DNA from: Magnetospira sp. QH-2
GTDB lineage: Bacteria; Pseudomonadota; Alphaproteobacteria; Rhodospirillales; Magnetospiraceae
Length of the DNA: 64,000 bases
Direction of reading: 5' to 3'
Assembly: GCF_000968135.1 (NCBI RefSeq)
Contig: NZ_FO538765.1
Location: forward strand, 1,255,819-1,319,818
Shown: positions 29,493 to 38,160 of the stretch, in pieces
Layout: each line of letters opens with the position of its first letter
Position numbering within the stretch: the stretch's first letter is position 1
Made by a program: the position numbers and the translations under genes
Notes under the pieces: model-generated
What the model saw: the letters and a program-made list of their open reading frames with translations, nothing else
Databases searched by the model: none
Told to the model about the DNA's origin: nothing

Positions 29493-29770
29493 GAAAAAGT
29501 GGCTGTCTGGTAAGGGTCGGCCCCGAGCCCATGGGGCGACTAGAAAAAGTGGCTGTCTGGTAAGGGGCGGCCCCGAGCCCATGGGGCGACCAAAAAAAAT
29601 GGCCGCCCGGTAAGGGTCGGCCCCGAGCCCATGGGGCGACTGAAAAAGTGGCTGTCTGGTAAGGGTCGGCCCCGAGCCCATGGGGCGACTGAAAAAGTGG
29701 CTGTCTGGTAAGGGGCGGCCCCGAGCCCATGGGGCGACCAAAAAAAATGGCCGCCCGGTAAGGGGCGGCC
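29493..29770. repeat. Tandem array of 49-50 bp units arranged as two ~149-bp super-repeats
   Basis: Six copies start at 29493, 29543, 29592, 29642, 29691 and 29740; the last is cut off at 29770. Each has an A-rich start, a 'GGTAAGGGNCGGCCC' block and, when complete, GTCGGCCCC...GGGGCGAC, which folds as a hairpin with one bulge. Units 1, 2 and 3 differ (GTGGCTGTCTGG versus ATGGCCGCCCGG; GGGTCGG versus GGGGCGG), and units 4, 5 and 6 repeat that order, so a three-unit block has been duplicated. Open frames exist through it on the minus strand in all three phases, which shows lack of stops, not coding. Confidence 0.92.
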
Positions 29771-29995
29771 CAAGTGCAGGGAGGAAACGTTCAAGAATGC
29801 AACAACAATCAGGGGGGATGTTTGAAACCCAATTTGTTGCTGCGATGCAATATGTATCGAAAATTCCGCACCTGCACAATAGGAAAATGGAAAATGGGTC
29901 CGTAACCCTGACCTGCATAATTGCGGTGCCGAAATGGCATGATATGTGCATGGAAAGCCATGTTTCGTGGTTATTCAGGAGTTTTTGACCCCGTC
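29771..29995. other. Non-coding stretch before the transglycosylase gene
   Basis: The repeat array gives way to a less GC-rich stretch. A 63-codon open frame (29797-29988, plus strand) exists with a GGGAGG 12 bases upstream, but its product has no recognisable feature and it overlaps the transglycosylase leader, so I do not call it. Any promoter for the next gene should lie here; I see no clear one. Confidence 0.5.
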
Positions 29996-30907
29996 ATGCG
30001 CCCGGTTTTCGCCTTTGGACTGATGTTTGCGAGCTTATGGCTTCCTGACTCCGCGCAGGCCAGCCCGGCGGCCAAGGCTGGTTTAAATGGGGATGATTGG
30101 GGCCTATGCTCCCGCTATACGGCGGCCCAAGAGCGTCTCGACGGGATTCCCCAGCATCTGCTAACCGCCATATCGGTTGTTGAAACCGGGCGCTCTGGTC
30201 AGAACGGGCGGGCAATAACTGCCTGGCCCTGGACCATCAACGCCGAAGGAAAAGGGTATTATCTGCCCAGCAAGGCCTCTGCCGTGGCCAAGGTAGAAGA
30301 GTTGCGGGCTCAGGGAATGAAAAGTATCGACGTGGGCTGCATGCAGGTGAACCTCATGTATCATGACGATGCGTTCACGGATTTGCAGCGGGCGTTCGAC
30401 CCCAAAACCAATGTAGCTTATGCCGCCGCGTTTTTATCTCGGTTGCAGGTGCGAACAAAATCCTGGGTCGAGGCGGCTGGGCAGTATCATTCCACCCGTC
30501 GGGTCAAAGGTACCAATTACCGCACCAAGGTGATGGAGGCCTGGACGGATTTGCATGAGCAGCAAGGCGGCGCCGATGAAACGGTGGTTGCCGGAGCGAA
30601 ACCGAAAACCAAGCCGGCCACCATCGACCCCCTGCGATTGGTCGACCTGAACAGAAGCTTCAAGCTCAAGCGCATGGCGGCAAAGCCGGAAAAAGGCGCG
30701 GCCAAACGTGGCCAGCAATTAGATGACTGGCGCAGCATGCGGGACAAACAGCCCTTTACCGTACTCGCCGCTGTACAGATGGCCCGCAACAAGCAAAGCC
30801 TGCGCGCAGCCATCGGCCGCGAAACCAAGATCCAGAAAGCCAACCATTTCGAGCAGCGCCGCCGCAAGCAGCTCACCAAGTGGCGTATCGGCAATGGATA
30901 TGAATGA
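29996..30907 (+). CDS. Exported lytic transglycosylase (SLT domain)
   Basis: About 303 residues from the ATG at 29996, which begins a good signal peptide ending Asp-Ser-Ala-Gln-Ala; an ATG at 29960 is an alternative. The SLT domain follows: catalytic Glu63 in 'LTAISVVETGRSG', then 'DVGCMQVNLMYH' and 'AAFLSRLQVRTKSWVEAAGQYHS'. The final ~100 residues are basic and of unknown structure. The enzyme cleaves peptidoglycan with anhydro-muramyl product formation. It is convergent with, and 32 bases from, the last gene of the tubulin/actin-like operon, and may supply wall remodelling for that envelope system; this link is positional only. Confidence 0.85.
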   Translation: MRPVFAFGLMFASLWLPDSAQASPAAKAGLNGDDWGLCSRYTAAQERLDGIPQHLLTAISVVETGRSGQNGRAITAWPWTINAEGKGYYLPSKASAVAKVEELRAQGMKSIDVGCMQVNLMYHDDAFTDLQRAFDPKTNVAYAAAFLSRLQVRTKSWVEAAGQYHSTRRVKGTNYRTKVMEAWTDLHEQQGGADETVVAGAKPKTKPATIDPLRLVDLNRSFKLKRMAAKPEKGAAKRGQQLDDWRSMRDKQPFTVLAAVQMARNKQSLRAAIGRETKIQKANHFEQRRRKQLTKWRIGNGYE

Positions 30908-30939
30908 ACAAGGGGGTGTGAGTCGCCACGGACCTTGCG

Positions 30940-32247
30940 CTATCTACTTTTGAGTTTCAGAAGACCAACGGAATTGGGTTTTGGGATGAGCCGATACTTT
31001 GATCCCTCAGAGGTCACATAAGCGGGCCGAGTAACTTCGCCATAATCATATTCGTCAGCGAATTGGACGTCGAAGTAGGGGTCGAGCACCCGGTCGCCCA
31101 TGGCTGATTGATAGCTATTCCGGAACCTTTTGTAGTCTTTGTGCCACCAACGATCGGCAGGAAAAATAATGTACGTACGGGAGTTGTGCGGAACCCTGAA
31201 CGCCCAAAAATCGGTTACTCCCGTTGCCGGATACAAGCTGGTTCCATCCATCGCGAGATGAATGGGTTTGTATTGCTGGTCAAATAATTCGGCGAGTTTG
31301 ACAAGATGGCGTGGGTCAGAAGTTGATCTGGTGATCTGTTTATAAGCGCTAGAGATCTCGGCATACCATTCTTTGTTCGTTTGCATGTGTTGGTGTTCCG
31401 ACTGATGGGGCAGGCCTTCAGTCGGAGGTGAGGCACTTCGGTTCTCGGCGGATTTTTCAGCCTCGGCATCGGCCTCTGGAGATGACGTGTCGTCGCCCGG
31501 AACCATTGTGTCTGGTATCAGACTTCGGACGTCGTCTATTTTTTCTTCCAAATCTGTAAGCCATGGTGGTTTGATATGCTGATTCGCTTGTAATTTCTTC
31601 CCAGTATTAAATATATAATTATGGGTCTTATCAAGCTTGCCTGTGGTTATGTAGTGAGAAATTGTTATTGAAATCAATACAATAATAAGAATTATTCCTA
31701 TAAATATGTTGCCGCTGTTTTCATTAATTATACTAATAATTTTTTTGTCACGATGATTTGTAAAATTAGATTGCTTATTATTTGTTTTTACGGGTATGGA
31801 TGCTTTTGTTTCCACGTGCCCAACGGGCTTGGCGCTTGTTGAGAATGGGACTGGGGCCAAAGAATGGTCGGCGGCCCTGCCACTGTTCTGAGAGCCTTTT
31901 TCCGCGATCAGGTCCTGAAAATCTTTTGGGTATGATGTTTGACAGGCATCTTCGCGGGAGACCTGCAAGACAAGGTCGACCAAGTCAGGTGACCGGGCAT
32001 TGTCCGACCCATAAAATCGAGCAAGGAATTGCTCAAAATCATCTGGCTCAACCCAAATGCAGGCTTCCATGACCCGGGTATCTTCTGCCTCGGAGGGGGC
32101 GCCCTCCTGCCCCTTGGGTGTGATGGCGTTTTGTTGTATGGGAGAGGGCTTTGCGGGCGCAGTCTGGGCCGACAGGCTTGTAGGAAATAAAAAACAGAGG
32201 ACGAGCATACACAAAATTCGCCGATGTCGGAGAATGCGCGTTGCCAT
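30940..32247 (-). CDS. Exported, single-helix-anchored protein of the tubulin/actin-like operon
   Basis: The 435-residue product has a signal peptide (cleavage near Leu-Ser-Ala-Gln), about 140 residues of mixed sequence with two cysteines, a strong membrane helix of about 22 residues near 170-192 ('IFIGIILIIVLISITI' region), a polar acidic linker, and a C-terminal domain of about 150 residues rich in aromatic residues ('FPADRWWHKDYKRFRNSY'). No family is recognised. The DNA around the helix (about 31580-31800) is markedly AT-rich. The gene starts 2 bases after the Hsp70-like gene, so they are translated together. It could carry a signal from the periplasm to the cytoplasmic ATPase. Confidence 0.75.
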   Translation of the reverse strand: MATRILRHRRILCMLVLCFLFPTSLSAQTAPAKPSPIQQNAITPKGQEGAPSEAEDTRVMEACIWVEPDDFEQFLARFYGSDNARSPDLVDLVLQVSREDACQTSYPKDFQDLIAEKGSQNSGRAADHSLAPVPFSTSAKPVGHVETKASIPVKTNNKQSNFTNHRDKKIISIINENSGNIFIGIILIIVLISITISHYITTGKLDKTHNYIFNTGKKLQANQHIKPPWLTDLEEKIDDVRSLIPDTMVPGDDTSSPEADAEAEKSAENRSASPPTEGLPHQSEHQHMQTNKEWYAEISSAYKQITRSTSDPRHLVKLAELFDQQYKPIHLAMDGTSLYPATGVTDFWAFRVPHNSRTYIIFPADRWWHKDYKRFRNSYQSAMGDRVLDPYFDVQFADEYDYGEVTRPAYVTSEGSKYRLIPKPNSVGLLKLKSR

Positions 32248-32249
32248 GG

Positions 32250-35200
32250 TTACTGGTCACCCCTTTCAACAGCAACCTCGCCTTCAATAATGAGCCCGAT
32301 AAGTTCTCTGAACGCAATGATGAACGGTGGTTCGATTCCCCCCATGGAGTGAGAACTGTGCGCACGCTTGCTTGCCTGTTCATATCGACCGCGCGCTCTG
32401 CCGATGGGGGTGCTAATGCGGTCGCTGAGGACCCTGTGTAGTGCATCGTTTAGATCGATGCCATGTCCGAAAGTTTTTTCGAATGCCGCAAGCATGGCGC
32501 GAAGCTCGGTCAGGTCGCCGGTGCTCCATCGGTTGGCGACCGGAAGTTCATGCATGGGCGTGTCCGCTTCGAGGGTTTTGTCATCGCACTGCAGGTATTC
32601 TCCGCTCACAATCGACCGGCACACATCGGCCCCAGCCCTATTCCCGTCAAGGTCTTCGAGGCTAACCACCATACCATGGGCGACTTCTTCCTTCGGGTGG
32701 GTACTAAACACCAACTGATCACCAATATTCTCAAAACCTGATTTCTCTTTGAGAATGCTCACGGCCTTGGCGGAGCGCTGGCCATTGAAATAGTGTTTGA
32801 ATAAAAGGCTGCCACGACCGCCGAGGCACACGTGCATGGGGGCGATATTCGGATCGACAATGCCCTGATCGATCAAATGCTTAATATTGTGACCGATATA
32901 GTAAAATAGTCCGGATAGGGAGATCTCGGCAATGGTATGGAGGAGCCTCATGGGGGGGGTGGGCTCTATGCTCGGAAATTTATCGGAGAATTTTATTTTG
33001 TACCACTCGCTGTTGACTATTATTTCTATGGCGCTAATGGTTTTGGTCGCTTCAATGGTATTATTATCTTTCGGTTTATTTCCTTTTTTCTTATTTGCAT
33101 TGTTTGTTTTGTGTAAGGAATTGCTGATGGCCTGCCGCATTGTCGCATCATCTTCGCTGAGTGCGTCGAGGATTGTCAGATTGTGGGCCAGAAAGTCGAT
33201 CAATGTATGTCTGCCAGCCAGTTCCAGGGAAGCCTGCCACCGGGGTTTCCCAGCCTGCCATAGGGCCACATCGGTGGTCTGTCCGCCAATATCCAGCACA
33301 AGGGCCGTATCGGTAAGGATGCCCTTGTCTTGATTGGCGGCATAGAAGTGCCGCGCCGTGGCTTCGCTTTCTGTCATCAATTTAGGCTGTATTTCTGGTT
33401 TTTTGATATCGAGGCCCTTGGCCAGTGCCTGAGGCATAAGTCCCTCGAAGCCTTCGATCTGACTCGGCAAAAACGCTTCGGGGTAGGAGAACCACCAATC
33501 GGTTTCGGCGGGATTGCCGCCTTGTTCGATGATTTCCAACGCACTCATCATCACGACTTGGGATAGAAATATCGTGACATTCTCTCTGGACCGACCCGTA
33601 TGGTTCCAGTCTGGGTCATCCCATTTTAAATTGAAGCTGATCTGTTCCGATTGGTTCTCACGGAATAGAATATCCAGACTCTTGGAAAGATCACCATGGA
33701 AGAACGGAATGCGGTGGGTCAATAGAGGTGTGCTTTCCATCGTCTCCGCATTCAAACGCCGTGTGAGCGCGGTCATGAACGGGACAGGGATATCTCCGGT
33801 GGGCAGGAAAAACTCCTTGAGACTGTCGCCATCGGAATCCTTGTGGACCTCGAAGTATGGAACAAATCGATCCTTGAACCGGGCTTTGTTAATATCGGCT
33901 CCTCGCGCAACGTAGACGTTGGTATTGGTGGTTCCGAAATCGATTCCCACCGACCAGGCACGGGGGTCCATGTGCGCTTGGTCAAGGACGGGACACAGAA
34001 GCAGGCCTTGGCGGCTGTCCTGATCGCCCGAACAGAGCTCGTTGGACCAAGCCAAGGCTTCCGGAGGCTCGGAAAGCCGGTATAGGCGGGACAGAAATCT
34101 TTCATCATCGGCCAAGGTCAAAGGGCTAAGTTGACCCTTCACCGCTTCGATCAGGGAGGAGGCCGCTTCCACGCCATCGCGGGGGAGGTCGCCCTTGTCC
34201 AGGACCTCGGTCAGGATCTCCAGGTTCAAGGGGACCGTGGGCAAAATGGAACTCAGAGCCGGATCAGCCTCGAAAAACAGCCAGTGGACGGACCAATGCG
34301 GGGACTGAATATTCGGCCACCCGACCAGATTGGAGGAAATCTCATGGGAGGCATCGGCGGGAGTTTCGTAGGTCCGTTGCAGGGTGATGGAAAGGGGGGC
34401 CGTGCCTTCGGCAACGGATTTCAGTGTCAGGGTGAAGTCCACAATAGCGCGATCCGCCTGTTGCCGAAGGCGGCAGTTCCGGCGAAGTTCAGCTGGCTCC
34501 AACAACAACAACGTTAAAGGTTTCAGGGGATAGAGATAATTCCGGAGTTCCTCGGGATGGCTGGCAATCCGCTGGTCTGAGAACTTACTTATACGTGGTT
34601 CGAACAGGTCGTCCTCGGTAACGATCAAATAACCCTTTTCCGCGGCCTCCTTGCGGATTGTGGGAAGTATGTTTGCCGTATCATTGAGCAGGTCATCCAG
34701 GGAATAGGCGTTCCAGATGCGGATTTCGGCGGCCTCGACTCCCATCTGTTGGGGCAGGCTCGCGAATACCGGAATAACCCCTTTGAATGCATTGCGAAGC
34801 GGGACACGGGCCGGAATCCATATTTCATAGGGAGTTTCGTGACGGATGACGGAGGCTGAATTCAACAGCGAATAGACAGATTGATTCTGTGGCATGTTCA
34901 AGCCCAACGGGGCCGGATCCATGGGCGGATTTGGATGACGGCGCCGGTCTCTGACGTCTTGGACAAAGGCGTCAATCAGGTCAAGCAGTCGGTGGCCGAC
35001 CAGTCCCTCATTCTCTGATTTCACCAGTTGCCGCAGGCCACTGTTCAGCTGATTGAGATATTTTGCGATGAGCGCCAAATCCTCCGGGCTGGCATCGCCC
35101 AAGGGATCGGACATCCTGTCGGCCATCCAGGGAACGGCTCCTTGTAGAGCCTCAGTCGCCGATTTGACCGGACAGACCAGAAAGGAGGGTGTGAGAAATG

Positions 35201-35669
35201 CCAGTGGCTTGCCATTGAGGATCAGCAGGCCGATTTCATTCCATGATCCGGTTTGCAGCGTGGAATGGCTCGGCTTCATGATGTCGGCAATTCTCGCGAA
35301 CGGAACAATGCCTGCTTGCGGGTGTGGGGTGTTGCTTTCGACGGAGATGGTGCGAGACGAGATGTTTACGCCCCTGCTCGAAGAGACGGCCAACAGACCG
35401 ATTATCGCCCTCCACTCGCAGACCGCCCGTTTGGCCAAGGGGTGATCATCGTCTCGTAGGGCCGAATCAAAGGCGACCACCTGGGCCCAGACGTCGGGAA
35501 TTGAAAACACCTTTTCCAATGTCAAAGGCACGTTTCCAGACATATTTTCTGCCACGTCATCGAGCATGTCGAAGGTGTCATCCCCCGTCCATACGCCGGC
35601 ATCATTGGGCAGTTGGGTCGAATAGCCATTTTCTTTGGCTTTTGGCAGCAGGTGAATCGTCTGACTCAT
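32250..35669 (-). CDS. Giant Hsp70/actin-fold ATPase with unknown N-terminal half
   Basis: The 1139-residue protein has an actin/Hsp70 ATPase core beginning near residue 572: phosphate-1 motif 'WSVGIDFGTTNTNVYVARG', phosphate-2 motif 'LVLDIGGQTTDVALW' near 788, and adenosine motif 'VCLGGRGSLLF' near 948. The first ~570 residues match nothing I know and show no membrane helix. About 190 residues follow the core. An AT-rich, lysine/asparagine-rich insertion lies at about 33000-33110. The overall plan recalls the large SrfB-type Hsp70-like proteins, but the position of the ATPase core is different, so I do not use that name. It is translationally coupled to the downstream membrane protein and sits behind the tubulin-like gene. 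Confidence 0.85.
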   Translation of the reverse strand: MSQTIHLLPKAKENGYSTQLPNDAGVWTGDDTFDMLDDVAENMSGNVPLTLEKVFSIPDVWAQVVAFDSALRDDDHPLAKRAVCEWRAIIGLLAVSSSRGVNISSRTISVESNTPHPQAGIVPFARIADIMKPSHSTLQTGSWNEIGLLILNGKPLAFLTPSFLVCPVKSATEALQGAVPWMADRMSDPLGDASPEDLALIAKYLNQLNSGLRQLVKSENEGLVGHRLLDLIDAFVQDVRDRRRHPNPPMDPAPLGLNMPQNQSVYSLLNSASVIRHETPYEIWIPARVPLRNAFKGVIPVFASLPQQMGVEAAEIRIWNAYSLDDLLNDTANILPTIRKEAAEKGYLIVTEDDLFEPRISKFSDQRIASHPEELRNYLYPLKPLTLLLLEPAELRRNCRLRQQADRAIVDFTLTLKSVAEGTAPLSITLQRTYETPADASHEISSNLVGWPNIQSPHWSVHWLFFEADPALSSILPTVPLNLEILTEVLDKGDLPRDGVEAASSLIEAVKGQLSPLTLADDERFLSRLYRLSEPPEALAWSNELCSGDQDSRQGLLLCPVLDQAHMDPRAWSVGIDFGTTNTNVYVARGADINKARFKDRFVPYFEVHKDSDGDSLKEFFLPTGDIPVPFMTALTRRLNAETMESTPLLTHRIPFFHGDLSKSLDILFRENQSEQISFNLKWDDPDWNHTGRSRENVTIFLSQVVMMSALEIIEQGGNPAETDWWFSYPEAFLPSQIEGFEGLMPQALAKGLDIKKPEIQPKLMTESEATARHFYAANQDKGILTDTALVLDIGGQTTDVALWQAGKPRWQASLELAGRHTLIDFLAHNLTILDALSEDDATMRQAISNSLHKTNNANKKKGNKPKDNNTIEATKTISAIEIIVNSEWYKIKFSDKFPSIEPTPPMRLLHTIAEISLSGLFYYIGHNIKHLIDQGIVDPNIAPMHVCLGGRGSLLFKHYFNGQRSAKAVSILKEKSGFENIGDQLVFSTHPKEEVAHGMVVSLEDLDGNRAGADVCRSIVSGEYLQCDDKTLEADTPMHELPVANRWSTGDLTELRAMLAAFEKTFGHGIDLNDALHRVLSDRISTPIGRARGRYEQASKRAHSSHSMGGIEPPFIIAFRELIGLIIEGEVAVERGDQ

Positions 35670-35706
35670 GGGTGATCAATCCTCCAGATAGCGTTGCAGC
35701 GGGCGG

Positions 35707-37269
35707 CTATTCCGGCAGGCTGCAATGCTCGTACAGCGACCTCAGAAAAACGCCCATACGCATCGTGTTCTTAGGTGGTTTTGAATAGGTCAGGGCATCG
35801 AACAACTCCGCCAGCGTATCGGCGGGCTTGCCATGAACGAGATCGGAAAAGCCGTCCATATGGTGCTCTTCCGCCTTGTCGTTGAGAGCCAGCAACCCAT
35901 CCGCAAGAAGTTTGTTCCCCGCCAGATATCTGGTTTCGAAAAGCGCGATCTTCAGGTCGGAGGTTTGCGAACGCGCGCAAAGGGTCATCGACCATCGCAT
36001 CAGGTTTTGGCAGTACTGCCGGGTTTTCTTCAGCAGATCTTGATGGCGGTCCATGGAAATATCCACTCCGGCGTCTTCGATCAGCTTGCGATACCAGGCT
36101 TGGTTTTCAACGATCCCAATGCCGACCTCGCCGTTACCGACGGTCAGATACTCGCCATAGACCAAGTCCAAGGCGATCGCGAAACGCAAGGCTTGTCCCA
36201 AGCGGTCGCGGCACTCCCAATTGCGATCAGCGGTGACGTCCGGCAGATCTTCCCAGCCAAAAGGAACCGGCTGTCCATTTCTGTCGGCGCGTTTGCCGAA
36301 ACGATAAAGCTTTTTGTCGGGAACTTCGGAAGACCGGAAAAATGTCAGGGATGCCAGGGCGGCGGATAGTTCGGGAATCAAAGGCGGATTGTTCTGCTGC
36401 ATGCCCCCCGGATGTGAGTCGCCCACGGGGATCAGTTCCGGCCAGCCAATAAAATAGATGTTATCGAAGAGTGTCGGGTCACCGGTCATCTGGTGATAGT
36501 AGTGCTTCAAAGAGGCGCGAGTTTGAGCCAGAAAGATATCGGAACCCGGCGCGCTTTGCGTATTCTGGCCGGATTTCGCATCAAACCTGAAGTAGGGAAG
36601 CACCAAAGCACCGCTGATATGAACCCCCTGTCGAACACCGGCATCGCGGAGGGTTTCGCGCAGCAGTTTGGCAATGGCGGGAAAGCCCGCGGCACCCGTT
36701 CCGCCAAAAATGGAGGCGACCAAGAATATACGGCTTTCTTCGCCCTGTTGCGGTTCCTTGAGCGCTTGCAGTAAGGAATCCCAGAACGGCTCTTCCGGCT
36801 GGGCGCCCGCCAAGCTGACCGCCGCCCCAATGGCCGGGCGGGCACGGAATCCTTCGGTTAGGTCGAGGGTTTGTTCATGCTTGTTGTATAGGCCATCAAA
36901 CAAATCACGGGCATCTTCCGACATGGTCTGAGAGCTGAACAGCTCCCGCATATTGTCGTTACCCGCGGGCACAGGAGACCAATGGCTTCCCTGGGGAAGG
37001 GTGGCGATCTTGGTCCCGAAGAGCGCACAGTCCTCCCCAATATCCGACTGTCCCTGATCGGCCCCGCCTTCATTCCGCAAGCGCTCCCGGAGCTGTTGGT
37101 AGAGCTCCAGCAACTGCGTTGCGCGGGCCAGGTTTCCATTCCCTTTATCTGCATCGACAAAGCTCATGGTCAAAGTGTCGGGACCCAACCCGCAGGCACA
37201 CAAGTGTGTCACGGCTTCGAGGGCCCGGGCGCCCGTTCCGCCGATACCAATCAGATGGTTTTGCGTCAT
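35707..37269 (-). CDS. Tubulin-like GTPase-fold protein
   Basis: The 520-residue protein starts with 'NHLIGIGGTGARALEAVTHL' (residues 4-23), a nucleotide-binding glycine loop, and has 'VASIFGGTGAAGFPAIAKLL' at 184-203, a variant of the tubulin/FtsZ signature loop (GGGTGTG in FtsZ). These match the bacterial 'tubulin-like' (Tubulin_2) family, whose members are mostly uncharacterised. No membrane segment is seen, so it is cytoplasmic. It is preceded by GGGGGAG and lies 7 bases after the small membrane protein gene. Pairing with an actin-fold ATPase in one operon suggests a filament- or scaffold-forming module, which is inference. Confidence 0.83.
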   Translation of the reverse strand: MTQNHLIGIGGTGARALEAVTHLCACGLGPDTLTMSFVDADKGNGNLARATQLLELYQQLRERLRNEGGADQGQSDIGEDCALFGTKIATLPQGSHWSPVPAGNDNMRELFSSQTMSEDARDLFDGLYNKHEQTLDLTEGFRARPAIGAAVSLAGAQPEEPFWDSLLQALKEPQQGEESRIFLVASIFGGTGAAGFPAIAKLLRETLRDAGVRQGVHISGALVLPYFRFDAKSGQNTQSAPGSDIFLAQTRASLKHYYHQMTGDPTLFDNIYFIGWPELIPVGDSHPGGMQQNNPPLIPELSAALASLTFFRSSEVPDKKLYRFGKRADRNGQPVPFGWEDLPDVTADRNWECRDRLGQALRFAIALDLVYGEYLTVGNGEVGIGIVENQAWYRKLIEDAGVDISMDRHQDLLKKTRQYCQNLMRWSMTLCARSQTSDLKIALFETRYLAGNKLLADGLLALNDKAEEHHMDGFSDLVHGKPADTLAELFDALTYSKPPKNTMRMGVFLRSLYEHCSLPE

Positions 37270-37276
37270 GGTTTCG

Positions 37277-37795
37277 TTAACTCCCCCGCAGTAGGCCCGA
37301 GCCAGGCACGGCCGCTTTCAGCCCTTTGCATGTCAAAAACAGGCTTGCTATCCAATAAAGTGGAAATACGACCAAAAGCGCGAAGCCAAGCAGAAGCATT
37401 TTGCCGGTTCCGGAAAGCACGCTATGATTGCCTAGATAGGAAAACAATGTCACCGAGACGAACGTAAATGTGATGGCGACAATGAACCAGCGCCACCAGA
37501 TCACGCGGGCGCCACTAACTTCAATGGGGTCGTAAATTTTGATGGTTGTTGCCTCTATGGCCCAACCAATAGTGCTAATGGCAAGAATACCCCAGGCGCT
37601 GACAAGGACGTCTTCCACGAATCCTGCCGCTCTGTTCACGAAGGTTAGCGCCGCGCCTCCAACGAGCAAATCAGCGCGAATCAATAACTCAACAATATAT
37701 TCATAGGTTAAAGACCATAGTAAATATAGTAAAGAAGCTACAATAAGGCAGTATGAAATAGAAAAAACAATAGAAAGACCTTTATTTATCGGCAT
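37277..37795 (-). CDS. Small four-helix membrane protein, first gene of the leftward operon
   Basis: The 172 residues contain about four membrane helices (about 8-28, 60-80, 102-122, 133-155) and no recognisable domain. GGAGGGG precedes the ATG. Its first third is encoded by strongly AT-rich DNA continuous with the control region to the right. As the first gene of an operon with two cytoskeletal-type NTPases, it may anchor them at the inner membrane; this is inference. Confidence 0.75.
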   Translation of the reverse strand: MPINKGLSIVFSISYCLIVASLLYLLWSLTYEYIVELLIRADLLVGGAALTFVNRAAGFVEDVLVSAWGILAISTIGWAIEATTIKIYDPIEVSGARVIWWRWFIVAITFTFVSVTLFSYLGNHSVLSGTGKMLLLGFALLVVFPLYWIASLFLTCKGLKAAVPGSGLLRGS

Positions 37796-38160
37796 GAATC
37801 CCCCTCCAATTACTAGTTTTTAGGTGTGTATAACACCGTATCTGGCAGAGTAAATGCATAGATGAATATATAAATATGCATCTATATATTTAAAATAGAT
37901 AAAAAAGAAAATAACAAATTTTTTAAAACACTATCATCGCATATGATATTGAGTCAATATAAGATATAATCTTGACTCAACGTCAAGGTGTGATGATAAA
38001 AATAATATGTGTCTATGAAAAAATGGTCAAAATAATGCATAAATATCTATGTATATAATGAATAATTAATTATGAAATGAAGTTTACTATAATAAACGTG
38101 GGTGAATAAAATTAAGTCATGTGAATTCAGTTTTTATGGGTCGAATAGGGGTGTGTTTAC
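37796..38160. promoter_or_regulatory. AT-rich divergent control region of the envelope system
   Basis: About 365 bases without a gene, far richer in A and T than the surrounding DNA, separate the two operons. The centre holds the inverted pair TTGAGTCAA / TTGACTCAA described separately. Other AT tracts (37860-37930 and 38000-38110) could be binding sites for nucleoid silencing proteins, as expected for acquired DNA. Leaders of roughly 130 and 150 bases would result on the two sides. Confidence 0.7.
37949..37980. promoter_or_regulatory. Inverted TTGA(G/C)TCAA pair: back-to-back -35 boxes or operator
   Basis: TTGAGTCAA (37949-37957) and TTGACTCAA (37972-37980) are exact inverted copies 14 bases apart, and each is itself nearly palindromic. 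Each arm carries an outward TTGACT. Leftward, TTGACT is followed after 16 bases by GATAGT (37935-37930 on the minus strand); rightward, after 17 bases by GATAAA (37995-38000). The element can therefore be two divergent promoters sharing one symmetric core, or a dimer operator controlling both. Confidence 0.5.

Noticed and set aside
29493-29770. Possible CRISPR array
   Set aside because: The copies adjoin without unique spacers, the units are too long and diverged, and no cas genes are present.
29367-29951. A 194-codon minus-strand open frame across the tandem repeats
   Set aside because: The 49-50 bp unit is not a multiple of three, so the same peptide motifs appear in all three phases; the frame is open only because the repeat lacks stops, and it has no ribosome site.
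29797-29988. A 63-codon plus-strand small gene upstream of the transglycosylase
   Set aside because: The ribosome site is badly spaced, the product has no features, and it overlaps the leader of the next gene.
32325-32350. A tRNA-like GGTTCGATTCCCCCC T-loop sequence
   Set aside because: It lies inside the Hsp70-like coding region, the T-stem has a mismatch, and no acceptor or anticodon arms can be built around it.
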